From Pseudopedobacter saltans DSM 12145 (GTDB lineage Bacteria > Bacteroidota > Bacteroidia > Sphingobacteriales > Sphingobacteriaceae), in the NCBI RefSeq assembly GCF_000190735.1, contig NC_015177.1, positions 4,278,001 through 4,342,000 on the forward strand: a stretch of DNA of 64,000 bases, given 5' to 3'. Both the position numbers and the translations under genes were made by a program. Position 1 is the stretch's first letter. Each line of letters opens with the position of its first letter. Shown here piece by piece: positions 20,189 to 29,900 of the stretch. Under the pieces are notes generated by a model, which was not told the origin of the DNA, did not search any database, and was given only the letters and a program-made list of their open reading frames with translations.

Positions 20189-21199
20189 ATGACTGATTTA
20201 GAAACGCTTAAGGATTTATTAGCAGAACCAAGGAGAATTGTAATTACTACGCATCACCGTCCTGATGGCGACGCAATGGGGTCTTCTTTAGGGTTGTTCA
20301 ACTATTTTATTCAAAAAGGACATTATGTGAAAGTAGTTGCACCAACCGACTACCCGTATTTTTTGCATTGGTTGCCAAATAATCCAGAAGTAATTATTTA
20401 TACCGAGAAAGAAGAAGAAAGTAAAAAGCTGGTTGCAGACGCCGAATTGATTTTCTGTCTGGACTTTAATACACTTTCCAGGATAAATGAATTAGGCGAA
20501 GAGGTTAGAAAATCTGCGGCTAAGAAAGTCATGATCGATCATCATCTGGAACCTGAAGGATTTGATGATTTTAGACACTGGAGTATCAGTGCCTGTGCTA
20601 CCGCACAGTTGGTATATGACTTTATTGTAAATGATCTTAAAGACGGAAAATTTATCAATAAAGATGTAGCAACCTGCCTTTATACAGGAATTATGACGGA
20701 TTCGGGATCTTTTCGTTTTCCTACAGTTACATCAGATTTACATCGGATTGTAGCCAATTTAATTGACGCCGGAGCCGAAAACTGGAGAATCCACCAGTTG
20801 GTTTATGATAATTCGACAGAAGGTAGACTTAAATTTTTGGGCTATTGTTTAAGCAGTAAACTGGAAGTGCTCAGGGAATTCAATACCGCAATAATTTACA
20901 TTTCTAAAGAAGAAATCAGGAAATTTAATATTCAGGTTGGTGAAACTGAAGGAATAGTAAATTATGCTTTATCAATAAACGGAATCAGATTAGCCGCCTT
21001 TATAGTGGAAAGAGATGACAAAGTGAAATTATCATTAAGATCTACAGGAGATTTCCCCGCCAACGAAATTTGTAAAAGGTATTTTGACGGTGGAGGGCAT
21101 AGAAATGCAGCGGGGGGGCAATCTGATTTACCTTTAATAGAAGTAGTTGAGAAATTTAAAAGTATATTGCCGGAATATAAAACCTTATTATTACAGTAA
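20189..21199 (+). CDS. nrnA: Bifunctional oligoribonuclease / PAP phosphatase (DHH family)
   Basis: 336 residues. Degrades nanoRNA to mononucleotides and can convert 3'-phosphoadenosine 5'-phosphate to AMP. Seen: HHRPDGDAMGSS (metal ligands in the His/Asp cluster at 22-28), LDFNTL, the family DHH motif at 117-119, CLYTGIMTDSGSF, and the DHHA1 domain motif GGGHRNAAGG near the C-terminus. The ATG at 20189 is chosen; a TTG 30 bp upstream would sit in the promoter region. It is followed by the FKBP gene, about 90 bp away. Confidence 0.92.
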   Translation: MTDLETLKDLLAEPRRIVITTHHRPDGDAMGSSLGLFNYFIQKGHYVKVVAPTDYPYFLHWLPNNPEVIIYTEKEEESKKLVADAELIFCLDFNTLSRINELGEEVRKSAAKKVMIDHHLEPEGFDDFRHWSISACATAQLVYDFIVNDLKDGKFINKDVATCLYTGIMTDSGSFRFPTVTSDLHRIVANLIDAGAENWRIHQLVYDNSTEGRLKFLGYCLSSKLEVLREFNTAIIYISKEEIRKFNIQVGETEGIVNYALSINGIRLAAFIVERDDKVKLSLRSTGDFPANEICKRYFDGGGHRNAAGGQSDLPLIEVVEKFKSILPEYKTLLLQ

Positions 21200-21289
21200 A
21201 ACAGAAAGTTAAAAAAAGTTAATTTGTATAAAGGATTAAAAGTTTACCTTTATTTAGAATAAGAAATAAAATAGCACATTAGAATTTTA

Positions 21290-22273
21290 ATGAAAAAAGG
21301 ATTATTAATTATGAGTATGGCTGCATTAGGATTTGCAGCTTGTCAAGGAGGTTTTGAAAAAGGGCCTGCAGGTTTGGAATATAAGATTCATACACACGCT
21401 GCCGGAGATTCTATCAAAGAAGGAGACTTCATCAGCTTAAACATTATAGCTAAAACAGACGCAGACTCTGTTTTATATAATTCTTATGAAATGGGCAGAG
21501 CTTCGCAGACATTTGTGCCAAAGCCAATGTATGACGGAGATCTTTTTTATGCGATCATGAAGCTTTCTAAAGGAGATAGCGCTACAATTAAAATTGATAT
21601 TGATTCTGCAGAGAAAAAAGGCCAGCCAAGACCACAAGGTATTAAAGGAAAATACATTATCTATACTTTAAAGGTAGAAGACATTATTAAGAAAGATACT
21701 TCGAACGAGCAGGCTTTCGAGCAAAAAATTCAGGAGTTCTTTAAAACAGAAGGCGAAAAATTACAAAAGTCAGAAGATCCAAAAATTGAAAAATATATCT
21801 CTTCTAATAAGTTAGAAGCGAAAAAACTTCCTTCCGGATTACAAATCGTGACAGAAAAAGAAGGAACTGGAATTCAACCTAAAGTTGGCGATACCGTTAA
21901 AGTTCACTATACAGGTAAATTAACTTCAGGAAAAGTATTTGATACAAGCGTAGCAGAAACAGCTAAGAAAAGTGGTATTTACAATCCAGGAAGAGAACCT
22001 TATAGCACACTAGATTTAGCTATCGGGCAAGGAAATGTAATTCCAGGATTTGATGAAGGTGTACTTACGATGAAAAAAGGTGGCAAATCTATTTTTATTA
22101 TCCCTTCTAAATTAGCTTATGGCGAGCATGGAATGCAGGGAGGAATGATAGGCCCATATACACCACTTGTATTTGAAATAGAATTGGTAGATGTAATCCC
22201 GGGCAAAGGAGCTGCTGCTCCGGCACCAGCTGCAGCCGCGCCTGCAGATCCACATGCGGGACACAATCACTAA
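21290..22273 (+). CDS. FKBP-type peptidyl-prolyl isomerase lipoprotein
   Basis: 327 residues. Lipobox GFAAC with Cys18 predicts a membrane-anchored periplasmic protein. Two FKBP-like regions are visible: a divergent one (about 28-135; GDFISLNIIAK... KGDSATIKID) and a classical one (about 185-300) with GDTVKVHYTGKL, GKVFDTS, FDEGVLTMKKGGKS and the IPSKLAYG motif. The tail is rich in Ala and Pro and ends in HAGHNH, perhaps metal-binding. Family role: cis-trans isomerisation of Xaa-Pro bonds and chaperone action in envelope protein folding. Whether the first domain is active is doubtful because its key aromatic residues are not evident. Confidence 0.92.
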   Translation: MKKGLLIMSMAALGFAACQGGFEKGPAGLEYKIHTHAAGDSIKEGDFISLNIIAKTDADSVLYNSYEMGRASQTFVPKPMYDGDLFYAIMKLSKGDSATIKIDIDSAEKKGQPRPQGIKGKYIIYTLKVEDIIKKDTSNEQAFEQKIQEFFKTEGEKLQKSEDPKIEKYISSNKLEAKKLPSGLQIVTEKEGTGIQPKVGDTVKVHYTGKLTSGKVFDTSVAETAKKSGIYNPGREPYSTLDLAIGQGNVIPGFDEGVLTMKKGGKSIFIIPSKLAYGEHGMQGGMIGPYTPLVFEIELVDVIPGKGAAAPAPAAAAPADPHAGHNH

Positions 22274-22280
22274 AAAATAA

Positions 22281-22317
22281 AACAAAAAAACCTTTCTTTT
22301 CGAAAGGTTTTTTTGTT
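22281..22317 (+). terminator. Rho-independent terminator of the FKBP gene
   Basis: An inverted repeat aaaaaaacctttc / gaaaggttttttt with a 5-nt loop and a T run follows the stop codon. The A run on the left makes it usable from both strands. Confidence 0.9.
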
Positions 22318-22461
22318 TTATCCAGTTGGTTAGTTTTTAGAAGAGGTGAATGCAATTAGTTCTTACTTTTAACCTCTTTTTGAGGTTTCTTCTTCCTTAA
22401 AAATATCAAAGTATCTTGCGGAATGGATACCTTTGGTGCATATATCAAGTTCTGAAATAAA

Positions 22462-23229
22462 ATGATATTAACGGACACCCACACTCATATATATTACGAA
22501 GAAGACTTGGAAAGCAGAGATTCTGTGATCCAGAGATGTATAAATAATCATATTACCAGATTGTTTTTGCCGAATGTCAATACAGATTCGATTCCATTAA
22601 TAGATAATATTTGTGCAGCGTATCCGGGTATGTGTTTCCCTATGTTAGGATTACACCCCTGCGATGTAAAAGAAAGCTATAAAGGGGAGCTTGCTAAAAT
22701 CTATTCAGCTATTGCTGATAGGAAAATTTACGCGATTGGAGAAATAGGTATTGATCTTTATTGGGACAAATCAACTTTAGATATTCAGCGTATTGCTTTC
22801 AAAGAGCAGATTAATTGGGCGAAATCTTTGGAGTTACCTATTGTAATACATTGCAGAGAAGCCTTTGATGAAGTTTTTGAAGTGCTAGAAGAAGAAAAGG
22901 ATGAAAAACTTCGAGGCATTTTTCACTGTTTTACCGGAAACGGGGAGCAAGCACAAAGAGCAATAGATTTGAATTTTTATTTGGGAATAGGAGGTGTGGT
23001 AACTTATAAAAAAGCAGGTCTCGACCAAGTACTCAAATCAGTAGCTCTGGAACATTTAGTACTGGAAACGGATGCACCATATTTAGCCCCTGTACCGTAT
23101 AGAGGTAAGAAAAATGAAAGTTCGTACCTGATATATGTTGCAGACAAGGTAGCCGAAATATACGAAACGACAATAGAACACATTGCAGAAGTAACCACCG
23201 CAAATTCCGTTAAAATATTTGGGGTGTGA
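22462..23229 (+). CDS. TatD-family metal-dependent hydrolase
   Basis: 255-residue cytoplasmic TIM-barrel amidohydrolase. Seen: metal ligands His7 and His9 in TDTHTHIYY, AIGEIGIDLYW with the bridging Glu, IVIHCREA, GIFHCFTGN and ETDAPYLAP with the final Asp. Family members are 3'-5' exonucleases on single-stranded DNA or RNA and D-aminoacyl-tRNA deacylases. Full length. It precedes the asparaginase gene by 45 bp and may share its transcript. Confidence 0.93.
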   Translation: MILTDTHTHIYYEEDLESRDSVIQRCINNHITRLFLPNVNTDSIPLIDNICAAYPGMCFPMLGLHPCDVKESYKGELAKIYSAIADRKIYAIGEIGIDLYWDKSTLDIQRIAFKEQINWAKSLELPIVIHCREAFDEVFEVLEEEKDEKLRGIFHCFTGNGEQAQRAIDLNFYLGIGGVVTYKKAGLDQVLKSVALEHLVLETDAPYLAPVPYRGKKNESSYLIYVADKVAEIYETTIEHIAEVTTANSVKIFGV

Positions 23230-23274
23230 TGTCTTTTTGCATTAATTTGTAACAGACCAGCTTTAAAGTATTAC

Positions 23275-24294
23275 ATGACAAAAATTTTTGTAATTTATAC
23301 AGGTGGAACGATTGGTATGATTACCGATCCAGAAACGGGTGCTTTAAAGCCGTTTACCTTCGAACAGATAGAAGAAAATGTTCCCGAATTGAAACGGATG
23401 AATTGCAAATTAACTATTCATTCTTTTGATCCGATTATAGATTCTTCTAATATGACTCCTGATATTTGGGCATATCTGGCTAAGTTAATAGAGGATAATT
23501 ACGAAGATCATGATGGATTCTTAATTCTGCATGGCTCCGATACGATGGCTTTTACCGCATCTGCATTGAGTTTCATGTTAGAAGGATTAACCAAGCCGGT
23601 AATCTTCACAGGTTCGCAATTGCCAATATCTGAAGTAAGGACAGATGCAAAAGAAAATTTTATTACAGCTTTAGAAATTGCATCGGCTAAGCTTGATGGC
23701 CGGGCTCGTGTGCCCGAAGTTTGTATCTATTTCGAAAATAAGCTGTATAGAGGAAATCGTACATTCAAATATAATTCAGCTAAGTTCGAGGCATTCCGAT
23801 CTCCAAACTATCCGGTTCTGGTAGAGGCAGGTGTGCATATTAAATATAATGATGCCGCTATTGGAAAATGTGAAAATTGTATATTGAAAGTACATTCTAA
23901 CGTTAACAATAATATTGGTGTTTTGAAACTCTATCCGGGAATAAGCCCGGAAATTGTTGATGTTGTTTTAAATTCAGATGCTGAGGCGATTATTATGGAA
24001 AGTTTTGGTACCGGGAACACAACAACAGCAAAGTGGTTTTTGGATAAGTTAGAATCAGCAATAAAAAGAGGTAAGATTATTCTGGATATTTCCCAATGTA
24101 AAGTTGGGTCGGTTGAATTGGGTAGATATGAAACTAGCAGCGAGCTGTTGCGGATGGGCGTCGTGAACGGTTACGACATGACTTTTGAGGCTGCGGTTAC
24201 CAAATTGATGTATTTGCTGGGAAGAAAATATCCAAAAGACAGATTGTTGAGAAGGTTGTCGACCTCAATTAGAGGTGAGCTTACTAAGCATTAA
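23275..24294 (+). CDS. ansA: Type I (cytoplasmic) L-asparaginase
   Basis: 339 residues without a signal peptide. Hydrolyses asparagine to aspartate and ammonia. Seen: the first catalytic Thr in YTGGTIGM (Thr12), the second triad motif LHGSDTMAF (86-92 with Thr90 and Asp89) and the Lys in RTDAKENF. The C-terminal domain (about 215-339) is complete. Lack of a leader and the sequence of the VFTGSQLP-like segment (IFTGSQLP) favour the type I enzyme. It is followed by the DUF4260 gene after 9 bp. Confidence 0.93.
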   Translation: MTKIFVIYTGGTIGMITDPETGALKPFTFEQIEENVPELKRMNCKLTIHSFDPIIDSSNMTPDIWAYLAKLIEDNYEDHDGFLILHGSDTMAFTASALSFMLEGLTKPVIFTGSQLPISEVRTDAKENFITALEIASAKLDGRARVPEVCIYFENKLYRGNRTFKYNSAKFEAFRSPNYPVLVEAGVHIKYNDAAIGKCENCILKVHSNVNNNIGVLKLYPGISPEIVDVVLNSDAEAIIMESFGTGNTTTAKWFLDKLESAIKRGKIILDISQCKVGSVELGRYETSSELLRMGVVNGYDMTFEAAVTKLMYLLGRKYPKDRLLRRLSTSIRGELTKH

Positions 24295-24303
24295 TCAAGA
24301 TAT

Positions 24304-24660
24304 ATGAAGGTTCTTCTAAAATTGGAACAGCTAGCAATTTTTATCATGGCGTTTTTGTTAACGCTATATATAGGTTATCAATGGTGGTTGTTCTTTGCCC
24401 TGCTTTTATTGCCCGATTTAAGTATGCTAGGATACATTTTCGGAAATAAGACGGGAGCATTGATCTACAATTTTTTTCATCATCAGGGAATTGCACTGTT
24501 TTTAATAGCCTTAGGATACGTGGCGATAGATCCGAAAATTACAATGGCAGGCGTTGTCATGTTGGGACATAGCGCAATGGACAGATTATTCGGTTACGGA
24601 CTTAAATATAATAAAGGATTTAAATACACTCATTTAGGAGAGATAGGGCGTGAAAAATAA
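24304..24660 (+). CDS. DUF4260-family membrane protein
   Basis: 118 residues with about four hydrophobic segments (LEQLAIFIMAFLLTLYIG, WWLFFALLLLPDLSMLGYIF, a GIALFLIALGYVAI helix and GVVMLGHSAMDRLFGYGL). The PDLSMLGY, YNFFHHQG and GHSAMDRLFGYGLKY motifs match the uncharacterised DUF4260 family. The conserved His and Asp residues hint at a ligand or metal site within the membrane, but no function is known. It overlaps the next gene by 11 bp, so translation is probably coupled. Confidence 0.75.
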   Translation: MKVLLKLEQLAIFIMAFLLTLYIGYQWWLFFALLLLPDLSMLGYIFGNKTGALIYNFFHHQGIALFLIALGYVAIDPKITMAGVVMLGHSAMDRLFGYGLKYNKGFKYTHLGEIGREK

Positions 24661-25747
24661 AATACAAAATCAACTTCTGAAGATATTTTTTTATAGTATC
24701 ACTGGAACCTTTGTGCTGGCGGCTTGTAATCGCACAGCAAAAAATACGGCGGCAGAAAGTGATTCGACTGCTACAAATGCAGAAGTTGGTATAAAATTTA
24801 ATGGAGATACTTCCAAAACAGGAATGGTTTATATCTCAGGTGGAACTTATATGATGGGGGCGGATAACGATCAGGCCAGTGAAGATGAATATCCAAAACA
24901 TAAAGTTACTGTTTCTCCCTTTTGGATGGATGAGCATGAGGTTACAAATGCTCAATTTGCGGCATTTGTTGAAGCTACAGGCTACATAACTACAGCGGAA
25001 AGAAAGCCGGATTGGGAAGAAATCAAAAAGCAGCTTCCTCCAGGTACACCAAAACCGGATGACAGTAAATTGGTGCCCGCTTCTTTAGTGTTTACTCCAC
25101 CAAATCAGGCTGTTGACTTAAATAACTACGCACAATGGTGGGAGTGGGTTCCTGGTGCTAACTGGAAACACCCGGATGGCCCAGATAGCGATATAAAGGG
25201 CAAAGAGAATTATCCCGTTGTCCAGGTAAGTTGGGATGATGCGATGGCTTATTGTAAATGGGCAGGCAAAGATTTGCCTACAGAAGCAGAATGGGAATTT
25301 GCAGCCAGAGGTGGATTAATCAATAATATTTACCCTTGGGGGAATGAACATATCAGTAAAGGAAAGGCAAAAGCCAATTCATGGGAAGGACATTTTCCCA
25401 ATATAAATACGGCAAAAGACGGGTTTGCAGGTTTAGCCCCTGTGAAATCATATGCTCCTAATGGATATGGACTATATGATATGGCTGGTAACGTTTGGGA
25501 ATGGTGTTCAGATTGGTATCGGAATGATTATTACCAAACATCTACTCAGGCAAATGGTATAAATAATCCAAAGGGACCATCAGACAGCCACGATCCTGAT
25601 GAGCCTTATATTGCAAAAAGAGTTTCGAGAGGTGGATCTTTTATGTGTAATGATAGCTATTGTTCGGGTTATCGTGTAGCAAGAAGAATGAAAACATCTC
25701 CGGATTCGGGAACCAGTAATATGGGATTCAGGTGTGTGAAGCGATAA
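24650..25747 (+). CDS. Formylglycine-generating enzyme (SUMF1 family), lipoprotein
   Basis: 365 residues. Begins with GTG at 24650, inside the upstream gene. Lipobox FVLAAC predicts a lipid anchor, so the enzyme acts outside the cytoplasm. The SUMF1 domain covers about 55-365: GGTYMMGADNDQASEDEYP, WMDEHEVTNAQFAAFV, DLPTEAEWEFAARGG, MAGNVWEWCSDWY and the C-terminal RGGSFMCNDSYCSGYR. Cys333 and Cys338 have the same spacing as the two copper-ligand catalytic cysteines of human FGE, and the SPDSGTSNMGFRC end also matches. It should therefore convert the sulfatase Cys/Ser-type motif Cys to formylglycine rather than be a mere SUMF1-fold protein. No sulfatase is encoded in this window. Confidence 0.9.
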   Translation: MKNKIQNQLLKIFFYSITGTFVLAACNRTAKNTAAESDSTATNAEVGIKFNGDTSKTGMVYISGGTYMMGADNDQASEDEYPKHKVTVSPFWMDEHEVTNAQFAAFVEATGYITTAERKPDWEEIKKQLPPGTPKPDDSKLVPASLVFTPPNQAVDLNNYAQWWEWVPGANWKHPDGPDSDIKGKENYPVVQVSWDDAMAYCKWAGKDLPTEAEWEFAARGGLINNIYPWGNEHISKGKAKANSWEGHFPNINTAKDGFAGLAPVKSYAPNGYGLYDMAGNVWEWCSDWYRNDYYQTSTQANGINNPKGPSDSHDPDEPYIAKRVSRGGSFMCNDSYCSGYRVARRMKTSPDSGTSNMGFRCVKR

Positions 25748-25783
25748 AGAAGTTGAAAGTTTAAAGTAGAGGGTTAAAAGAAA

Positions 25784-25816
25784 AGCATTAGCGGATGTGA
25801 ACGGCTTACTAATGCC
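25784..25816. terminator. Possible bidirectional terminator hairpin
   Basis: gcattag (25785-25791) pairs with ctaatgc (25809-25815) in the gap between convergent genes. The minus strand has a T-rich tract after the stem, so it may serve mainly the EEP gene. No good T run on the plus strand. Confidence 0.5.
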
Positions 25817-25908
25817 TGGTTTATCTTTCGTAAAACTAATAGCTTTCCTGACGACGTTTTGTGACTGAATGTCTTGCATTCGTCCTTTTCAGAAGATGTT
25901 GAGAACAA

Positions 25909-26775
25909 TCATTTTTTAGAATTCCACTCCAGAAAAGTAATAACAGGGAAATGGTCTGAAGGATATTTTCCATGGAAGGTATTTGATAAAATCCCCCACT
26001 TTTTCACTTTGAAATCTTTTGTTGTGAAAATATGATCTATAACATCATTTCCTTTTAAAAGCTCAGCATTTCCATATTCCTGATACGTAGGATTACCTTC
26101 CAATTTAATAGGAGTTTGACTATAGGTATCAAATAAAACATTTGATTGTGCTATTTCTTTATACCATTCTGTACTTGGGTTTCCATTGAAATCTCCGGTT
26201 AAAATAACAGGAGTTCCTTTACGCATATTTTTAATCTTTTCCAGAATAAGTTTACTGCTTTCTTTTCTTGCAATATTTGCCTGATGATCATAATGAGCGT
26301 TATAGCAATAGAGTTTTTTCTTAGTCTTTTTGTCTTTCAGTAAAATCCAGGAACAGACTCTTCTGTATTTCTGCGCATCCCAACCAAAACTAGGTTTTTC
26401 TGGTGTTTCCGAAAGCCAAAAGCTCCCGCTATCCAATAAATCAAATTTGTCTTTTCTATAAAATATTGCGGATTGTTCACCAGTATTTTTACCGTCGTCT
26501 CTTCCAACTCCGTATTCACCATAGTTTGGCAATACTTTTTTCAAATCTTCCAGTTGATGAGCAAATCCTTCTTGCGTTCCCAAAATATCGAATTCATAAA
26601 ATTTTATGATATCACTTATCATTGAGACTCTGTTGGACCATTCGTTGCCAACATCAACTTTAGGGATGTCTAATCTTAAATTGTATGAACCCACCACAAG
26701 TTGTGCCTGAACTGCCAACGCAGAAAATGAAAATAGAGTTAGGGTTAGAATATTTCGATAAAATTTACTCATCAC
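25909..26775 (-). CDS. Exported endonuclease/exonuclease/phosphatase (EEP) family hydrolase
   Basis: 288 residues with a signal peptide ending in ALAVQAQ. The EEP fold is shown by SYNLRLD near the start, LGTQEGF with the metal-binding Glu, YNAHYDHQ with catalytic His, TGDFNGNPST (Asp/Asn) and the SDHFPVITF C-terminal Asp-His pair. Family members cleave phosphodiesters of DNA, sphingolipids or inositol phosphates; the secreted forms in Bacteroidetes have no assigned substrate. The gene is divergent from SusC of PUL1, which starts 173 bp away. Confidence 0.87.
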   Translation of the reverse strand: MMSKFYRNILTLTLFSFSALAVQAQLVVGSYNLRLDIPKVDVGNEWSNRVSMISDIIKFYEFDILGTQEGFAHQLEDLKKVLPNYGEYGVGRDDGKNTGEQSAIFYRKDKFDLLDSGSFWLSETPEKPSFGWDAQKYRRVCSWILLKDKKTKKKLYCYNAHYDHQANIARKESSKLILEKIKNMRKGTPVILTGDFNGNPSTEWYKEIAQSNVLFDTYSQTPIKLEGNPTYQEYGNAELLKGNDVIDHIFTTKDFKVKKWGILSNTFHGKYPSDHFPVITFLEWNSKK

Positions 26776-26830
26776 GAAGACTGTTTATTACAGCCAAATT
26801 AAAAAAATAATAGCTGAATTTCTGTATGTT

Positions 26831-26857
26831 AAGCCAAAATAGTTGAGTATTTGGCTT
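26831..26857. promoter_or_regulatory. Inverted repeat in the divergent EEP/SusC intergenic region
   Basis: aagccaaa (26831-26838) and tttggctt (26850-26857) form a perfect 8-bp inverted repeat with an 11-nt centre about 90 bp upstream of the PUL1 SusC start. The position fits an operator for a PUL regulator, but no regulator gene or matching second copy was seen, so this is a candidate only. Confidence 0.35.
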
Positions 26858-26948
26858 ATTAGATAAACTAATCTCTTGTAAAAAAACAAGTACTTGCATT
26901 GTTGCGATACAACAAAAAAATTATAGACACTATTTAAAATTATTTGCA

Positions 26949-29900
26949 ATGAAAAACAAGTTGAAACCTTTTTCATTGGCCCTTAAATTACCTTTGTTTG
27001 TTTTTACAGGAGTTTTAACGGCTAATGGAAATCCCTATTTGGCAAAAAAATCACTGCGTATAGAAGAAAGCGCTCGGATAGAGACTAAGCTTCAACAGCG
27101 GGAGATCACAATTACCGGAAATGTTTTTGATGATCAAGGTCCATTAGCTGGAGTGTTTGTGAAGGCAGAGGGGACCGGTAATACATCGATTACTGATGTA
27201 AATGGAAACTTTACAATAAAAGCCCTGGCTAACGGTAAGCTAACAGTTAGTTACATAGGTTATGTGCCTCAAACTTTGGATATTAATAATCGGACAAGTA
27301 TTAAGGTGCAATTGGCTGTTGAATCGAAAAATTTAAATGAAGTAGTAGTTGTAGGGTACGGCACACAGAAGAAAGTGAATTTGACGGGGGCGGTTAGTGT
27401 GGTAGGTGGTGAAGAGTTAATCACAAGACAATCTCCAAATACGACATCTTTATTGCAAGGTAGAATGTCCGGAGTGCAGGTTGTTCAGAATACCGGGCAG
27501 CCAGGGGCAGAAAAAGCAAATATCCAAATCAGAGGACAGGGAACATTTTCTGGAGTTGGAAATGACCCCCTGATTTTGATAGATGGAGTTGAAGGTTCAC
27601 TAAACAGTGTGAATCCAAACATGATTGAAAGTATTTCGGTATTGAAGGATGCAGCCTCTGCCTCTATTTATGGTTCCAGAGCAGCAGCTGGGGTTATCTT
27701 AGTAACGACTAAAAATGGTAGGGCTGGCAGGTTAAATGTAGACTATACTTTGAATTTAAGTAATCAAAAAGCGACTTCAATTTATAAAGGAATTACCTAT
27801 TCTCCTGAATATATGGAGCTGTTGAACAAGGCAATTGATCATACGGGTTTAAATGTAGATCAGAAGTACACTCAGGCAGAAATAGATTTATATAGAAATG
27901 GAGATCCTGAATTATATCCCAGCTATAATTGGATGGATGCCGTTTTTAGAACAGCACCCATGCAACAACACTATTTGAGTGTTAATGGGGGACAGGAAAA
28001 AACAACTTATAATTTTGGTTTAGGTTATCTTAATCAGGATGGTATTTTGATCAATACAAATTATAAAAAGTATGACGCTCAATTCAATTTAAATAGCAAT
28101 CTGTCTAATAAGGTTACCTTTGGGACAAATATCGCTTTTTCTCAGGGAGCAAGACATGAGTCTGCATTGAATGGGAACTTTGATGGAAATCCTACTGAAG
28201 ACCAAATTTTAAGTGCTTTAGCAGCGCATCCTACATTTAAACCTACTTTACCAGATGGAAGCGGACGTTTCACAAGTAAAGCTTTTTTAAAGGAAGGAGG
28301 GAATAAAAATCCAGTAGCCATAGCAAATAATGGCGGAAGAGATTTACAGCAGTATTATGCACTAGCTTCCGCTAACCTGAAAGTAGATATTTTACCTGAT
28401 TTGATAGGTGAGGTAAGAGGAGGAGTGAAGTTCAATAATGGTCAAACCGGTGTGCATGTTATTGGCGTACCTACTTATTTGTACATTTTTGATCCAAATC
28501 CAACCGTAAATGACTTTCCACGTAATGGGCAGATAAATGGTACTGTAGGGGAAAATAATATGACTATTAGAGACGAAAGAGATATTCAATATACCTTGTA
28601 TGGAACATTGAAATATCAAAAGACCTTTGCAGAAACACATAATTTCGATATCATGTTGGGAGCGAATCAGGAAAACTTTAAATACAATCGTATGCAAGGT
28701 TTCAAAAGAAATGCGCCTGTTTCGGACTTAAAGGAATTAGCAGGTTATTCTCCAACGGGACAAACGGTCACAGGTTACGCTTGGGAATGGGCTTTACAGT
28801 CAGTATTCGGAAGGTTAAACTACAATTATAAAGAGAAATATCTTTTGGAAGCCAATTTCCGTTACGATGGTTCATCAAGGTTTATTGGAAAAAATAAATG
28901 GGGATTTTTCCCTTCAGCTTCTGTAGGGTGGAGGGTGAATCAGGAAGATTTTCTTAAAGATGTAGAATGGGTTAACAATTTGAAATTGAGAGGATCATGG
29001 GGACAACTGGGAAATCAAAATGTAAATAGGACGATAACTCTTGAGAGCCAGCCTTATCCATACCAGGCAGTATTTACCCCTGGCAACTATTATATAGATG
29101 GCGTATTGCAGCAGGGTTTAAGAGTTGGTGATTTAAATAATGAAAATATCAAATGGGAAACGACAACTATAACGGATATAGGTGTGGATTTTGATTTGTT
29201 AGGAAATAAGCTATTTGGAACTATAGATTGGTATAGAAAATATGCAACAGATATTTTAAGGTCTTTACAAGTTCCTAGCTATATAGGTTTAAATGGGCCA
29301 ACGGTGAATGATGGTGAAATGAAAAATACGGGTCTTGAATTCTTATTAGGATATCAAGATAGAAGCAGAGAATTTAAATATTCTGTCTCAATGAATTTTG
29401 AGACCTATAAGAATACCGTAGTTAAATTTGGAACACGTCAAGTAAACTCGGGTTCAGGTTTATTGACAGAAGAGGGGCTTCCTTACAATTCATACTATAT
29501 GTACATGTTTGACGGTATTTACCAGAATAGTGACGATATCGCAAATTCACCAAAAACGCCAAACTGGGTACCTAAACCGGGAGATATGAAATATAAGGAT
29601 ATCAGTGGTCCAAATGGGACACCAGATGGGATTATTAATGAATACGATAGGGCAGTAGTTGGAGGAGCTTTCCCTAAATTTAATTACGGATTTACTTTCT
29701 CAGCTGAATATAAGCGTTTCGATCTGAGCGCCTTTTTACAAGGTATTGAAGGTAAGAAAATCTACATCAAAGAATGGGGTATTGCTCCATTTAGACAGGG
29801 CAGTGTGCCTTCTACGTATTGGAGAGGAGCCTGGGATGGAGAAGGAACTAGCAATACTATCCCTCACATCTTTAATGAAAATTATACGCCGAATACGCAA

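Noticed and set aside
24304-25747. DUF4260 and FGE genes as a fusion by frameshift
   Set aside because: The 11-bp overlap is a normal coupled start; the second protein begins with its own signal and lipobox.
28392-28697. Minus-strand open frame inside the PUL1 SusC gene
   Set aside because: It lies wholly within a well-supported gene and its translation has no recognisable features.
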